The notes: a model not told the origin generated them from the sequence alone. Shown: positions 27,043-35,965, counted from the first letter of the stretch. The stretch is DNA of 64,000 nt from Pseudoduganella albidiflava (GCF_004322755.1 NZ_CP036401.1:5208001-5272000), one strand, 5' to 3'. Made by a program: numbers and translations.

Positions 27043-29793
27043 TTACTTCGCCTTCGACTGGTCGCCGGCCACCACCACGGCCAGCTTCGCCGGATCGACG
27101 TGCTTGCGGAACGCGGCATTGACCTGCTCGACCGTCAGCGCCTGCAGTTTCTGCTCATGCTGCTTGCTCCAGGCGAACGTGCGGTCCAGGTACAGGAAGT
27201 TGGTCCAGGCGCTCGCTACCACGCCATCCCGGGTGCGGTTCTGCACGCGCTGCTGCAGCAGGCCCGACTTGGCACCGGCCACTTCGGCGGCGGTGAAACC
27301 GGTCTTCAGCGCCAGCGCCAGTTCCTCGCGCACCGCCGCTTCCACCTTCTTCAGGTTCTGCGGCGCGGCGATCGCGTTGATCGTGAAGTTCGAGGCACGG
27401 TCGATGTCGCCCACGTATAGCGACGAACCGCCGCCGTACGACAGGCCATCCTTCTGGCGGATGCGGTCCATCAGCCGCGACTTCAGGCCACCGTCGCCGA
27501 AGATGAAGTTGGCCAGTTCGAGCGCCGGATAATCCGGGTCGTCGGTGCGCAGGTCGAGGTTCAGGCGCGCGATGTAGAAGCCGTTTTCCTTGTCCGGTGT
27601 ATCGATCGCCTTGCGCATCGCGGGGCGTTCCGCGTTCGCATCGAGGATGCGCGCATAGGCCGCCTTGCTGTTCCAGCCGGACAGCGTGTCGGCGACGGTC
27701 TTGCTGGCGGCTTCCTTGTCGAAGTCGCCCACGATCGCCAGCTCGCCATGCGAGGCGCCGTAGAACTCGCGGTGGTAGGCCTTCACGTCGTCCAGCTTCA
27801 TCGCCTTCAGTTCGGCCAGCTGTTCGTCGACCGTCATCACGTTGCGCGGATCGCCCTTGGGCCAGTGGTCGAAGTATTCGCTGAGCGCCTGGCTGGCCAG
27901 TGCCGGCGGTTCGTTGCGGTTGGCTTCGATGCCGACGATCCACTGCTGGCGCAGCTGCTCGAACTCCGCTTCGGGGAAGCTCGGTTCCTTCAGCACGTGG
28001 GCCATCAGGCGCATTGCCCCATCGAGGTGTTCGCGGGTGGTTTCGAAGTGATACACGCTGCTGCCGGTCATCTTCAGCTTCGACATCTCGTCGGCCAGCT
28101 GCGCGCGCGTGTACTTGCCGGTACCGCGCGTGAGCATTTCGCCGGCCACGGCGGACACCATCGACTTGCCGAACTGGTTTTTCTCGTCGCCCCAGTGCAG
28201 GCGCAGGTTGACGGCGACCGTCTCGCCGCGGTTCTTCTTCGGCAGCAGGGCCGCTTCGATGCCGCCGATCTTGCGGATCTCGGTGCGGGCCATGATGTTG
28301 TCCTGGCTCGGGTCGAAGTTCTCGGACGTGAGCACGCTTTCACGCGCCTGGTAGTCCTTCATCACTTCCTGCGCGGTCGGCGCGGCGCCGATGACGGCGC
28401 GCTGCGGCGCGTCCTCGGGCAGGAACAGGCCGACCGTGCGGTTGTCGCGCCTGAAATAGCGCCCGGCCGCCTCGGCCACCTGCTGCGCGGTGATCTTCGG
28501 CAGCGCATCGCGGCCCTGGAACAGCAGGCGCCAGTCGCCCAGGGCGATCTGCTCGGACAGCGCCACGCCGACCTGCTGCGGATCGTTCAGCGCCTTCTCG
28601 ATGCCGTTGGTGAAGTTGCGCCGCGTGCGGCCCATCTCTTCCTCGCTGGGGGGGGCCTTGGCGAAACCCTCGATGGCGTCGACCAGCGCATCGCGCACCG
28701 GCTCGACCGGCTGCCCGGCCTTGACCACGGCGCCGAACAGTTGCAGGCCCGGCGCATAGCCGGTCTGGCCGAAGCTGAACACCTGCGCCGCCTTGCCGGT
28801 TTCCACCAGCAGCTTGTGCAGGCGGCCGTTCGGCGCGTCGCCCTGGATCTGGCTCATGAACTGCAGCGGATCGGCATCCGGGTGCAGGCCGGCCGGGACC
28901 TTGTAGCCGACCAGGATCAGCTGCACGTCGCCCTTGCGCCGCACGGCGAACTGGCGCTCGCCGTCCTGCGCCGGCTCGACCGTCCAGAACGGCGGCAGCT
29001 TGCGCTTGGGCTTGGGGATCACGCCGAACGACTTGCTGATCCACGACAGCGTCTGCGATGGATCGAACTTGCCGGCCACCAGCAAGACCGCGTTGTCCGG
29101 CTGGTAGTACGTGCGGTAGAACGCCTGCAGGTTCTCGATCTTCACGTTCTCGATGTCGCTGCGGTTGCCGATCGTCGAGCGGCCGTAGCTGTGCCAGTCG
29201 TAGGCCACGCTCTCCATCCGCTTCATCAGCACGCCGAACGGGCTGTTCTCGCCGGCCTCGTATTCGTTGCGCACCACGGTCATTTCGGAGTCCAGGTCCT
29301 TCCTGGCGACGAACGATTTCGTCATGCGCTCCGCTTCCATCTCCAGCGCCCACTTCAGGTTGCCCGAGCTCGCCGGGAATACTTCGTAGTAGTTGGTACG
29401 GTCCTGCGACGTGGTGCCGTTGAAGTTCATGCCCCGCTCGGAGAACTGCTGCGGGATGTTGCGATGCTTCGGCGTGCCCTTGAACAGCAGGTGTTCGAGC
29501 AGGTGCGCCATGCCCGTTTCGCCGTAGTTCTCGTGGCGCGAGCCGACCAGGTACGTGACGTTGACGGTGACGGTGGGTTTCGACGAATCGGGGAACAGCA
29601 GGACCTTCAGTCCGTTGGGCAGGCGGTATTCGGTGATGCCTTCGACGGACGGCCCCTTGACCACGCCGGGCGGCAGGGTCTGGCCATGGACCGAGGGAGC
29701 GATGAACGTGAAGCTGAAACAGGACAGCAGCGCTGCATGAAGAGAAGCGCGGCGCAGGATATCACTGCGCGTGGAAGCACGGCGTTGGGTCAT
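27043..29793 (-). CDS. M16 family zinc metallopeptidase (pitrilysin-like, two lobes)
   Basis: A 916-residue exported peptidase. After a signal-like N-terminus (LLSCFSFTFIAPSVHG) the inverted zinc motif H97-LLE-H101 (MAHLLEHLLFKG) is followed by the distal glutamate region TVVRNEYEAGEN. Further M16 domains cover the second half (LRLHWGDEKNQ, VGDFDKEAA, LELANFIFGDG), so active and inactive lobes are in one chain. It probably degrades peptides in the periplasm or outer membrane. The ATG at 29793 was preferred to TTG at 29805; neither has a clear ribosome-binding site. Confidence 0.92.
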   Translation of the reverse strand: MTQRRASTRSDILRRASLHAALLSCFSFTFIAPSVHGQTLPPGVVKGPSVEGITEYRLPNGLKVLLFPDSSKPTVTVNVTYLVGSRHENYGETGMAHLLEHLLFKGTPKHRNIPQQFSERGMNFNGTTSQDRTNYYEVFPASSGNLKWALEMEAERMTKSFVARKDLDSEMTVVRNEYEAGENSPFGVLMKRMESVAYDWHSYGRSTIGNRSDIENVKIENLQAFYRTYYQPDNAVLLVAGKFDPSQTLSWISKSFGVIPKPKRKLPPFWTVEPAQDGERQFAVRRKGDVQLILVGYKVPAGLHPDADPLQFMSQIQGDAPNGRLHKLLVETGKAAQVFSFGQTGYAPGLQLFGAVVKAGQPVEPVRDALVDAIEGFAKAPPSEEEMGRTRRNFTNGIEKALNDPQQVGVALSEQIALGDWRLLFQGRDALPKITAQQVAEAAGRYFRRDNRTVGLFLPEDAPQRAVIGAAPTAQEVMKDYQARESVLTSENFDPSQDNIMARTEIRKIGGIEAALLPKKNRGETVAVNLRLHWGDEKNQFGKSMVSAVAGEMLTRGTGKYTRAQLADEMSKLKMTGSSVYHFETTREHLDGAMRLMAHVLKEPSFPEAEFEQLRQQWIVGIEANRNEPPALASQALSEYFDHWPKGDPRNVMTVDEQLAELKAMKLDDVKAYHREFYGASHGELAIVGDFDKEAASKTVADTLSGWNSKAAYARILDANAERPAMRKAIDTPDKENGFYIARLNLDLRTDDPDYPALELANFIFGDGGLKSRLMDRIRQKDGLSYGGGSSLYVGDIDRASNFTINAIAAPQNLKKVEAAVREELALALKTGFTAAEVAGAKSGLLQQRVQNRTRDGVVASAWTNFLYLDRTFAWSKQHEQKLQALTVEQVNAAFRKHVDPAKLAVVVAGDQSKAK

Positions 29794-29883
29794 GTGGGTT
29801 CGCAAGTCGCGTTGGCAAAACCCTATCCTACGCGGCGATCGCCGGCATGGGAAGACGCCGTGTGAAGACGCGGTTTGAAGACG

Positions 29884-30195
29884 CTATTGCTTGTCGCCCG
29901 GGGCCGGCACGTAGCACGCGTCCACCACCTGCAGCTTGTTGTCGACGGCGAACTGCTTGACGAAGTGATAGGCCATCGGTTCGATGTCCTTCAGGGTCTC
30001 GTCGACGACGACGGCCTTGACGCCGTTGATCATCGTCGGCCGCACCAGCGGCGAGTACTGCAGGTGGGCATTGCGGCCACCGGTGCCCGCGGGCCGGAAG
30101 CATGACATCACACCGCACAGGCGATCGGCCCAGTCGCTGGGACGAAACTGCTTGCCGTCGGTGGTAAGCCCAAGAATGAAGAACTCGCTGGCCAT
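29884..30195 (-). CDS. DUF3579 protein
   Basis: A 103-residue soluble protein reading ASEFFILGLTTDGKQFRPSDW, then ADRLCGVMSCFRP and VDACYVP. This is the pattern of DUF3579, a small family widespread in betaproteobacteria with no settled function. It lies alone, upstream of the M16 gene on the same strand after a 90-bp gap, with tandem repeats on its promoter side. Confidence 0.85.
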   Translation of the reverse strand: MASEFFILGLTTDGKQFRPSDWADRLCGVMSCFRPAGTGGRNAHLQYSPLVRPTMINGVKAVVVDETLKDIEPMAYHFVKQFAVDNKLQVVDACYVPAPGDKQ

Positions 30196-30501
30196 AGGCT
30201 AAGAAACTGATACGTGGCAGAGATACAGGAAAATGCGCTGGGACGAACTGAGCAAAACGTACTAAGCAAAACGTACTGAGCAAAACGTACTGAGCAAAAC
30301 GTTCTGAGTATTATATCTTATAGAAGACTTGGCACGGCAGTACCCGACTGCGGCGGACTGGAATGGCGAATAAAGATCGTTCGCGCGCCATGCCAGCGAG
30401 TGTGCCCGGCTTGCCGACAGCAAGCGGGCGCACCGCATTGTAAGCCGGTTCGCGCGATCGCGTTTTCCCGCAGTGCGCGGCAGCAGCGGCCGGCGCGGGC
30501 A
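30196..30501. other. Non-coding stretch between DUF3579 and the CobD-like gene
   Basis: About 305 bp with no supported gene. The right part is AT-richer (near 30300-30320) and contains four tandem 14-bp units listed separately. The promoter of the DUF3579 gene should be here, but I could not place it. Confidence 0.5.
30247..30302. repeat. Four tandem copies of actgagcaaaacgt (14 bp)
   Basis: Units are contiguous; the second reads actaagcaaaacgt, and a fifth decays into tctgagt. The 14-bp period is not a multiple of three and lies outside genes, 52 bp upstream of the DUF3579 start. Confidence 0.9.
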
Positions 30502-31461
30502 TCACCCCAGCGCCATGGCGCCGGACATCAGGAGCAGCAGCAGCATCCACAGCAGCAGCGCGCGCCAGACCAGGCCCACGGTGCTCTGCAATGCGCGCAC
30601 GCTGGGTTCGTCGCCCGGCAGGGTTTCCACCTCGACGTCGCTGATGTCGACGGTGGCGGCATCGGCCGGCACCACCTTCGCGGCGTTTTCCTGCGGCGTG
30701 CCGAGGCGTACGCCCATGGCGCCGCCGCCGGCGGCCAGGATGATGCCGATCGCTTCGTCGCGCCAGCGATGGGCGAAGTTGCGCCACGCGTAGATCGCAT
30801 CCTCGAAATTGCCGACCACGGCGAAGGCCACCGCGGTCAGGCGCGCGGGGATCCAGTCGATCCAGTAGAACGCCCTGGCGGCGAACTGTCCGAACGCCTC
30901 GTTCTTCATGTGATCCGGTTCGTTCCAGGCGCGCGCCAGGTATTCGGACACGCGGTACATCACGGCGGCGGCGGGGCCCAGCGGCAGCAGGAACCAGAAG
31001 AACACGCCGAAGACGTTGCGGTGCGTGGTGATCAATGCCTTTTCGACAGCGATGCGGGCAATCTCGTTGGCTTCCAGGCCCACGGTATCCTGCCGGGTCC
31101 ATTCGGACAGCAGCGCGCGCGCGGCGGGTTCGTCGCCGGCGTTCAGCGCCAGCTGGATCGATGTGAAATAGTGGCTATAGTGGCGAAATCCCAGGGTAAG
31201 GTAGACGATCAGCACATTCCAGGCGAACGCGCCCAGGATCAGGTTGTAACGCAGCAGTACCCAGTAGATCAACCCGGTGGGCACCATCAGCGCCGCCATC
31301 ACCAGGAACCAGCCCATGCGGCCGTGACTTGCCTGGCCCGCGTTGAACCAGGTTTCCATGCGCACCGCGAACAGCTTGATGTTGGCGTAGATCGGGTTAT
31401 CCGCGCGCAGCGGCTTCATTTGCTCGAGCAGCAGCGCGCAGAGAATCGAAAGAAAAGTCAT
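30502..31461 (-). CDS. CobD/CbiB-like membrane protein
   Basis: A 319-residue membrane protein beginning MTFLSILCALLLEQMKPLR, with several hydrophobic segments and a motif near NRNVFGVFFWFLLPLGPAAA (as HRNVFGVFFWFLLPLG). This matches the CobD/CbiB family, which forms adenosylcobinamide phosphate, and its AmpE-like relatives. No cobalamin gene is in the window, and betaproteobacteria often carry an additional CobD-like paralogue outside such operons, so a role in cobalamin synthesis is doubtful. It lies 36 bp after the NUDIX gene on the same strand. Confidence 0.8.
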   Translation of the reverse strand: MTFLSILCALLLEQMKPLRADNPIYANIKLFAVRMETWFNAGQASHGRMGWFLVMAALMVPTGLIYWVLLRYNLILGAFAWNVLIVYLTLGFRHYSHYFTSIQLALNAGDEPAARALLSEWTRQDTVGLEANEIARIAVEKALITTHRNVFGVFFWFLLPLGPAAAVMYRVSEYLARAWNEPDHMKNEAFGQFAARAFYWIDWIPARLTAVAFAVVGNFEDAIYAWRNFAHRWRDEAIGIILAAGGGAMGVRLGTPQENAAKVVPADAATVDISDVEVETLPGDEPSVRALQSTVGLVWRALLLWMLLLLLMSGAMALG

Positions 31462-31497
31462 CTAAATCCCTTGGGGTGCAATGTGCGCTACGATAGC

Positions 31498-32181
31498 TTA
31501 AGCGCGCAAGAAATGAAACAGATTGCGCAGCATGCCCGCAGTGGCGCCCCAGATGAAATGGCCCTCGTACGGCATGGTGTAGAAGGTGCGTTTCGCCTGC
31601 CGGTCTTGCCCCGCGCCGGCAGCTGGCGGCAGCGCCGAACGCAGTTCGTGATGGGCACCATCCATCAGGAAGCGCAGCGGCACTTCGAAGATTTCGGCGA
31701 CCTCGAACGGGTCGGCCTTCAGCTCGAACGGCGGGGCAACCAGCGCCACCACCGGCGTCACCGCGTAGCCGGTACCGGTGTGATACAGGGGCAGCGTGCC
31801 CAGGATCTCGATGTGGCGGCGGTGCAGGCCGATCTCCTCTTCCGTTTCGCGCAGCGCGGTATCGACGGCGTCGGCATCGTCATGCTCGGCGCGCCCGCCG
31901 GGAAAGGCGACCTGGCCGGCATGGTCGTTCAGGTGGGCGGTACGCCGCGTCAGGAGCACCGTGATCCCCGCGGGGCGCAACACCAGCGGCACCAGCACCG
32001 AGGCGGGGGTGGGATTGGCCCGCGTTCCACGCGATTCGTCGGCCGTTTCCGGGAACCAGTCGACCGTTCGCGCGAAGCGTTCGCGCAGCCAGCCGGGTGC
32101 CAGCCGCTCCGGCGGCAACGGTGGCTCGCCGGCGATGGCGTCGATGGGAAGCAGCGCGGGATCGAAGAACGGCTTGGCCAA
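31498..32181 (-). CDS. NUDIX hydrolase (CoA pyrophosphatase-like, NudL/YeaB type)
   Basis: A 227-residue NUDIX enzyme. The Nudix box is GGRAEHDDADAVDTALRETE followed by EEIGL, fitting G-x5-E-x7-RE-x2-EE. The preceding VAFPGG segment and flanking sequence fit the CoA diphosphatase group, which cleaves CoA and acyl-CoA to 3',5'-ADP and phosphopantetheine. The probable start is TTG at 32181, with CTGGAG 6 nt before it; the longer frame to 32286 would run through the rplS terminator. It precedes the CobD-like gene on the same strand. Confidence 0.85.
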   Translation of the reverse strand: MAKPFFDPALLPIDAIAGEPPLPPERLAPGWLRERFARTVDWFPETADESRGTRANPTPASVLVPLVLRPAGITVLLTRRTAHLNDHAGQVAFPGGRAEHDDADAVDTALRETEEEIGLHRRHIEILGTLPLYHTGTGYAVTPVVALVAPPFELKADPFEVAEIFEVPLRFLMDGAHHELRSALPPAAGAGQDRQAKRTFYTMPYEGHFIWGATAGMLRNLFHFLRA

Positions 32182-32253
32182 GGTGGTCTCCAGGTAGCGG
32201 CGCCAGGGAGCCGGCGCCAGGTGGCAATACTGGCAAGTATGGGCGCGGCGGAT

Positions 32254-32283
32254 AAAAAAAAGGGTGCCGCAAGGGCACCCTTT
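32254..32283 (-). terminator. Terminator of the rpsP-rimM-trmD-rplS operon
   Basis: On the minus strand AAAGGGTGCCC ttgc GGCACCCTTT is followed by a run of T, 36 bp after the rplS stop. Confidence 0.92.
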
Positions 32284-32318
32284 CAATCGACGGCGAAGGA
32301 CTTCGCCGAAGACCGCGA

Positions 32319-32705
32319 TTACTCGCCTTGTGCCGAAACGGCAGCGCGGCGGTTCGGCAGCTTTTCCTTGATACGTGCGGATTTGCCCGAACGCTCGCGC
32401 AGGTAGTACAGCTTGGCGCGACGGACGTCACCACGACGCTTCACTTCGATCGAAGCGATCAGCGGGGAATACAGCTGGAAGGTACGCTCGACGCCTTCGC
32501 CGGACGAGATCTTGCGAACGATGAAGTTCGAGTTCAGGCCACGGTTGCGGCGGGCGATCACGACGCCTTCGTAAGCCTGGGCGCGCTTGCGCGTGCCTTC
32601 GACCACGTTCACGTTCACCACCACGGTATCGCCAGGGGCGAAGTCGGGGATGTTCTTGCCCAGGCGGGCGATTTCTTCTTGCTCGAGTTGCTGGATCAGA
32701 TCCAT
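32319..32705 (-). CDS. rplS: 50S ribosomal protein L19
   Basis: A 128-residue ribosomal protein at the 30S-50S interface. The N-terminus [16 protein letters not shown] and the core [20 protein letters not shown] are diagnostic, and the length is normal. It is the last gene of the operon with rpsP, rimM and trmD, 100 bp after trmD, and is followed by a strong terminator. Confidence 0.98.
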   Translation of the reverse strand: MDLIQQLEQEEIARLGKNIPDFAPGDTVVVNVNVVEGTRKRAQAYEGVVIARRNRGLNSNFIVRKISSGEGVERTFQLYSPLIASIEVKRRGDVRRAKLYYLRERSGKSARIKEKLPNRRAAVSAQGE

Positions 32706-32805
32706 TGTATGACTCCTGTTGCCATCTTGCCGGCGCAGCCTGTTGGCTTGCCCGGTAGAGGATGGGTTTGAACAAGCGGACCGTTACCGGCCCGCACGGT
32801 TACTG

Positions 32806-33570
32806 CTACGACGAGACAGGTTTTGCTAAACCTGCCAAAAACTTTTCATCCTGCCGGCTCAACTGCCCCGCGGCGCGGGCCTTGTCGAGCAGGTCGGGGC
32901 GCTTGCGCGCGGTGGCTTCGAGCATGCGCTCGCGGCGCCACTTGTTGATCTCGGCGTGGTTCCCGCCCATCAGCACAGGCGGCACGGCCACGCCTTCGTA
33001 CACCTCGGGCCGCGTGTAGTGCGGCGAATCCAGCAAGCCGTTGACGAAGCTGTCCTCGACGGCCGAAGCATCGGTGTTCAGCACACCGGGCAACTGCCGC
33101 ACCACCGCATCCATCAGCGCCATCGCCGGCAATTCGCCGCCGGACAGCACGAAGTCGCCGAGGCTGATTTCCTCGTCGATGCAGCGGTCCAGCAAGCGCT
33201 GGTCCACCGCTTCGTAGCGGCCGCACAGGATCACCAGCCCGGGCTCGTTCTTCAACTCCATCACCCTGCCGTGCGTCAGCTGCCGGCCTTGCGGCGACAT
33301 GAACACCACGCGCGGCGCCGGCAGCCCGGCCACGACCTGGCGCCGTTTCGCGGCGGCGATCGTCGCTTCCAGCGGCTTGGCCAGCATCACCATGCCGGGC
33401 CCGCCGCCATAAGGCCGGTCGTCCACGGTGCGGTGGTTGTCGGTCGTGAAATCGCGCGGATTCCACAGGTTCAAGCCCCACCGGCGCTGCTCGTGCGCGC
33501 GGCGCGTGACACCGGACTGCGTGAGCGCGGCGAACATTTCGGGGAACAGCGTGACGACGTCGAACTGCAT
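32806..33570 (-). CDS. trmD: tRNA (guanine-N1-)-methyltransferase TrmD
   Basis: A 254-residue SPOUT methyltransferase that makes m1G37 in tRNAs, protecting the reading frame. The start [13 protein letters not shown] is typical, and the trefoil-knot S-adenosylmethionine site is visible as [13 protein letters not shown] and [16 protein letters not shown]. An upstream frame to 33618 is ignored because it precedes the conserved N-terminus. The spacer to rimM (131 bp) is unusually long for this operon and holds a tandem repeat. Confidence 0.97.
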   Translation of the reverse strand: MQFDVVTLFPEMFAALTQSGVTRRAHEQRRWGLNLWNPRDFTTDNHRTVDDRPYGGGPGMVMLAKPLEATIAAAKRRQVVAGLPAPRVVFMSPQGRQLTHGRVMELKNEPGLVILCGRYEAVDQRLLDRCIDEEISLGDFVLSGGELPAMALMDAVVRQLPGVLNTDASAVEDSFVNGLLDSPHYTRPEVYEGVAVPPVLMGGNHAEINKWRRERMLEATARKRPDLLDKARAAGQLSRQDEKFLAGLAKPVSS

Positions 33571-33616
33571 GGATGAAGCGGGCTCGGTAAACAGGCTGGA
33601 TAAGCGCAGGCTAGAC

Positions 33617-33668
33617 AAGCGGACCAGATCAGCGGACTAAATAAGCGGACCAGATCAGCGGACTATCA
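33617..33668. repeat. Two 26-bp tandem repeats between rimM and trmD
   Basis: The unit aagcggaccagatcagcgga plus ctaaat/ctatc occurs twice in tandem (33617, 33643), with a partial third copy at 33669. It is transcribed within the essential rpsP-rplS operon but not translated. Confidence 0.85.
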
Positions 33669-33700
33669 AGCGGGCTGCAAGGCGGATCGGAAACCGGCGT

Positions 33701-34243
33701 TCAGAAATCGAGACCCCAGTCCACGACGATCTTCTTCGCTTCCCGGTCTACCTTGATGACGAACTGGTCCACGAACGGGATCAGGCGCTCCTCGGATTCC
33801 GGGTTGGCCGGATCCTTGATGCGCAGGATCGACTGCGGTCCATTGCTCATCATGTCGTGCACCACGCCCAGGCGTTCGCCCTGCAGGTTGTCGACTTCCA
33901 GGCCGATCAGGTCGGCCCAGTAAAATTCATCTTCATCTTCCAGCTGCGGAAACTGGCTGCGCGGGATGAAGACCGCGGCGCCCTTCAGCGCTTCCGCCGC
34001 GTCCCGGTCGGTGATTTCGACAAGCGTCGCCACCACGTCACCGGAATGCATCCTGGCCCGCTTGACTTCAACGTCGCGCAGGCCCGGCTTGTCCAGCCAC
34101 CAGGTTTTTGCGTGCAGCAAGGCATCGGCATCCGTGGAGAACGGACGAATCCGCACTCCGCCCACCAGACCATAGGCACCGGCGATGTAGCCTACCTGTA
34201 CCAGATCGCCGGGAACGCTCCCGGCTTCGCTCTTGCCGCTCAA
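33701..34243 (-). CDS. rimM: 16S rRNA processing protein RimM
   Basis: A 180-residue factor needed for maturation of the 30S head, binding ribosomal protein S19. The N-terminal RimM domain reads LVQVGYIAGAYGLVGGVRIR and the C-terminal PRC barrel contains DEFYWADLIGLEV. The gene lies 21 bp after rpsP. The start appears to be TTG at 34243, as no ATG or GTG fits before the conserved region; this is moderately certain. Confidence 0.95.
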   Translation of the reverse strand: MSGKSEAGSVPGDLVQVGYIAGAYGLVGGVRIRPFSTDADALLHAKTWWLDKPGLRDVEVKRARMHSGDVVATLVEITDRDAAEALKGAAVFIPRSQFPQLEDEDEFYWADLIGLEVDNLQGERLGVVHDMMSNGPQSILRIKDPANPESEERLIPFVDQFVIKVDREAKKIVVDWGLDF

Positions 34244-34264
34244 ACCGCTCGAACCCGTGAAAAC

Positions 34265-34513
34265 TTAGGCTGCTGCTTTTTGCGAATTGACCAGACGCTC
34301 GACAGCCGGGGACAGCTGTGCGCCAACGCCTTGCCAGTACGACAGGCGATCAGCGGCGATACGCAGCAGTTCTTCCTTGCCCGAAGCCATCGGGTTGAAG
34401 AAACCGATACGCTCGACGAAGCGGCCGTCACGACGATTGCGGGAATCGGTTGCAACGATGTTGTAGAAAGGGCGCTTCTTGGCACCACCACGAGCTAAAC
34501 GAATAACGACCAT
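34265..34513 (-). CDS. rpsP: 30S ribosomal protein S16
   Basis: An 82-residue ribosomal protein beginning [20 protein letters not shown], the standard S16 N-terminus, with [11 protein letters not shown] following. It is the first gene of the operon running to rplS. A longer upstream frame to 34573 is not used, since S16 begins at the MVVIRLAR methionine. Confidence 0.98.
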   Translation of the reverse strand: MVVIRLARGGAKKRPFYNIVATDSRNRRDGRFVERIGFFNPMASGKEELLRIAADRLSYWQGVGAQLSPAVERLVNSQKAAA

Positions 34514-34553
34514 AATATTTCCAAAAAGTGTACTGAGTCGGAAAAAGCCGCCG

Positions 34554-34583
34554 ATTATAGCGTGCTTCCTCATTGCCCAGCAA
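34554..34583 (-). promoter_or_regulatory. Probable promoter of the rpsP operon
   Basis: On the minus strand a perfect TATAAT (34559-34554) lies 41 bp before the rpsP ATG. TTGCTG (34583-34578) stands 18 bp upstream as a weaker -35. Confidence 0.6.
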
Positions 34584-34762
34584 GAATTATTGACAATAGT
34601 GAGAGTTGGGGCAATCCATGATTATCGCTGATATGGCCCCGATGGGCAATCGCAAATTGGCTTCCTTGCGGTATCGGCTGTCGCACCGGCCGACACGCGT
34701 GGCGGATTTTGCCCGATACTGTGCAGTTACCGAAAACTTCGCCACCCACGGATGGATCGCGC

Positions 34763-35173
34763 ATGTCGCATAAAAACAAAACGCTGGCCACGCTGCTTGC
34801 CTTCGCCTTGGGCGGGCTGGGCATTCACCGCTTCTACCTGAAGGGATTCAATGACCGCTGGGGCTGGCTGCATGCGGCTTCCCTGCCCGCCTGCGGCATC
34901 GTGATGGGGGCCGCGCCCCAGGCGGACTGGTATTTCTGGTACCTGCCGCTGACGCTTTCGATGCTGGCGGGCTTCCTCGAAGCGCTGGTGCTGGGCCTGA
35001 TGGCGGACGAGAAATGGGATGCCGCCCATAACAGCGGCTCCGCGCGCCGCAGCGATTCCCGCTGGCCGCTCGCCGTGATCCTGGTGGCCACGCTGATGGT
35101 CGGCGCCGGCACGCTCATCGCCACGCTCGCCCGCCTGTTCGACTTGCTGTACACGGGCGGCGCGTACGGTTGA
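34763..35173 (+). CDS. TM2-domain membrane protein
   Basis: A 136-residue protein. The N-terminal NKTLATLLAFALGGLGIHRFYL and GFNDRWGWLH are the TM2 domain signature, here followed by two more membrane segments (about residues 55-80 and 105-125). TM2 proteins are small membrane proteins of unknown role. The ATG at 34763 was chosen over 34709 because the motif begins right after it. It is divergent from rpsP. Confidence 0.85.
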   Translation: MSHKNKTLATLLAFALGGLGIHRFYLKGFNDRWGWLHAASLPACGIVMGAAPQADWYFWYLPLTLSMLAGFLEALVLGLMADEKWDAAHNSGSARRSDSRWPLAVILVATLMVGAGTLIATLARLFDLLYTGGAYG

Positions 35174-35226
35174 AGGGCCATTCGCGGCGCCGCGGCCGGC
35201 TTGCCTGGCGGGCCAGCGCTCATGAT

Positions 35227-35354
35227 GATTCGACTCATCGCTGATTCGACTCATTGCTGATTCGACCCATTGCCGATTCGACTCATCGCTGATTAGACCC
35301 ATTGCTGATTCGCCCCATTGCCGGCAGGGCTGATTGCCGATCCGGCTAATTGCT
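35227..35354. repeat. Eight-unit 16-bp tandem repeat (gattcgactcattgct)
   Basis: Six clear contiguous units (35227-35322) vary at a few positions, and two decayed units follow to 35354. It fills the gap between the TM2 and glycine-zipper genes. The 16-bp period is not a coding multiple of three. Confidence 0.9.
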
Positions 35355-35438
35355 GATTTACAAGAGATTACAATTTGCTCAGCCGTACGAGGTGCCGGCC
35401 CACCTATACTGCGCCCATCTGTCATTCCTGGAGCAACC

Positions 35439-35867
35439 ATGAAATCCCGTATCCTGCGCACCGTTCTCGCCACCCTCGCCATGTCCACGCTGATGGCCGG
35501 CGCCCATGCCGACCCGCACCACAAGAAGCGCACCTGCAATGATTGCGCCAAGGTGACGGGCGTGCGCGTGGTGGAAAAGGATGGCAAGGGCGGCGCCGCG
35601 GGCGTGATCGTCGGCGGTGTCGCCGGCGGCCTGCTGGGCAACCAGATCGGCAGCGGCACCGGCCGCGACCTGGCCACGGTGGCCGGCGCCGTCGGTGGCG
35701 CCTACGCCGGCAAGCACATCGAAGGCAAGATGAAGAAGGTCAAGACCTGGAACGTCAACGTGCGGTTTGAAAACGGCCGTACCGCGTCGTACAGCTTCGC
35801 CAACGATCCGCACATGCGCAAGGGCGACCGGGTGCGCCGCCAGGGCGGCACCCTCGTTCGCGGCTGA
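35439..35867 (+). CDS. Glycine-zipper 2TM outer-membrane protein (SlyB/17-kDa antigen type)
   Basis: A 142-residue exported protein with a signal peptide (ILRTVLATLAMSTLMAGAHA). The glycine-zipper reads GVIVGGVAGGLLGNQIGSGTG followed by VAGAVGGAYAGKHIEGK, as in the Rickettsia 17-kDa antigen and SlyB families that sit in or at the outer membrane. No lipobox cysteine follows the signal, so it is probably not a lipoprotein. The C-terminus (VRFENGRTASYSF) forms a small beta domain. The ATG at 35439 starts the signal peptide. Confidence 0.85.
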   Translation: MKSRILRTVLATLAMSTLMAGAHADPHHKKRTCNDCAKVTGVRVVEKDGKGGAAGVIVGGVAGGLLGNQIGSGTGRDLATVAGAVGGAYAGKHIEGKMKKVKTWNVNVRFENGRTASYSFANDPHMRKGDRVRRQGGTLVRG

Positions 35868-35917
35868 TTCGCGGCTGATCCGCAGCTGATTTGTGACGGT
35901 CCCGGCGGGTTTCACGG

Positions 35918-35959
35918 CCGGACCGCGCGGCTGATTCCGTCACCGGACCGCGCGGCTGA
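35918..35959. repeat. Two direct copies of ccggaccgcgcggctga, 25 bp apart
   Basis: The 17-base unit occurs at 35918 and 35943, between the glycine-zipper gene and the convergent leftward gene. Related GCTGATTCG/GCTGATCCG pieces precede it, echoing the 16-bp array at 35227. Confidence 0.75.
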
Positions 35960-35965
35960 CCCGCT

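Noticed and set aside
27748..29865. Plus-strand open frame opposite the M16 protease
   Set aside because: Shadow of the M16 gene, which carries the zinc motif and a terminator.
30247..30302. Possible CRISPR or origin iterons
   Set aside because: Units are contiguous without spacers, no cas or replication gene is nearby, and no DnaA boxes are seen.
30502..31461. Evidence for a cobalamin biosynthesis locus
   Set aside because: Only a CobD/CbiB-like protein is present; no other cobalamin gene or riboswitch is seen nearby.
34727..35677. Minus-strand open frame through the 16-bp array
   Set aside because: Its middle simply translates the array; a 16-bp period shifts frame each unit and the ends overlap TM2 and glycine-zipper genes.
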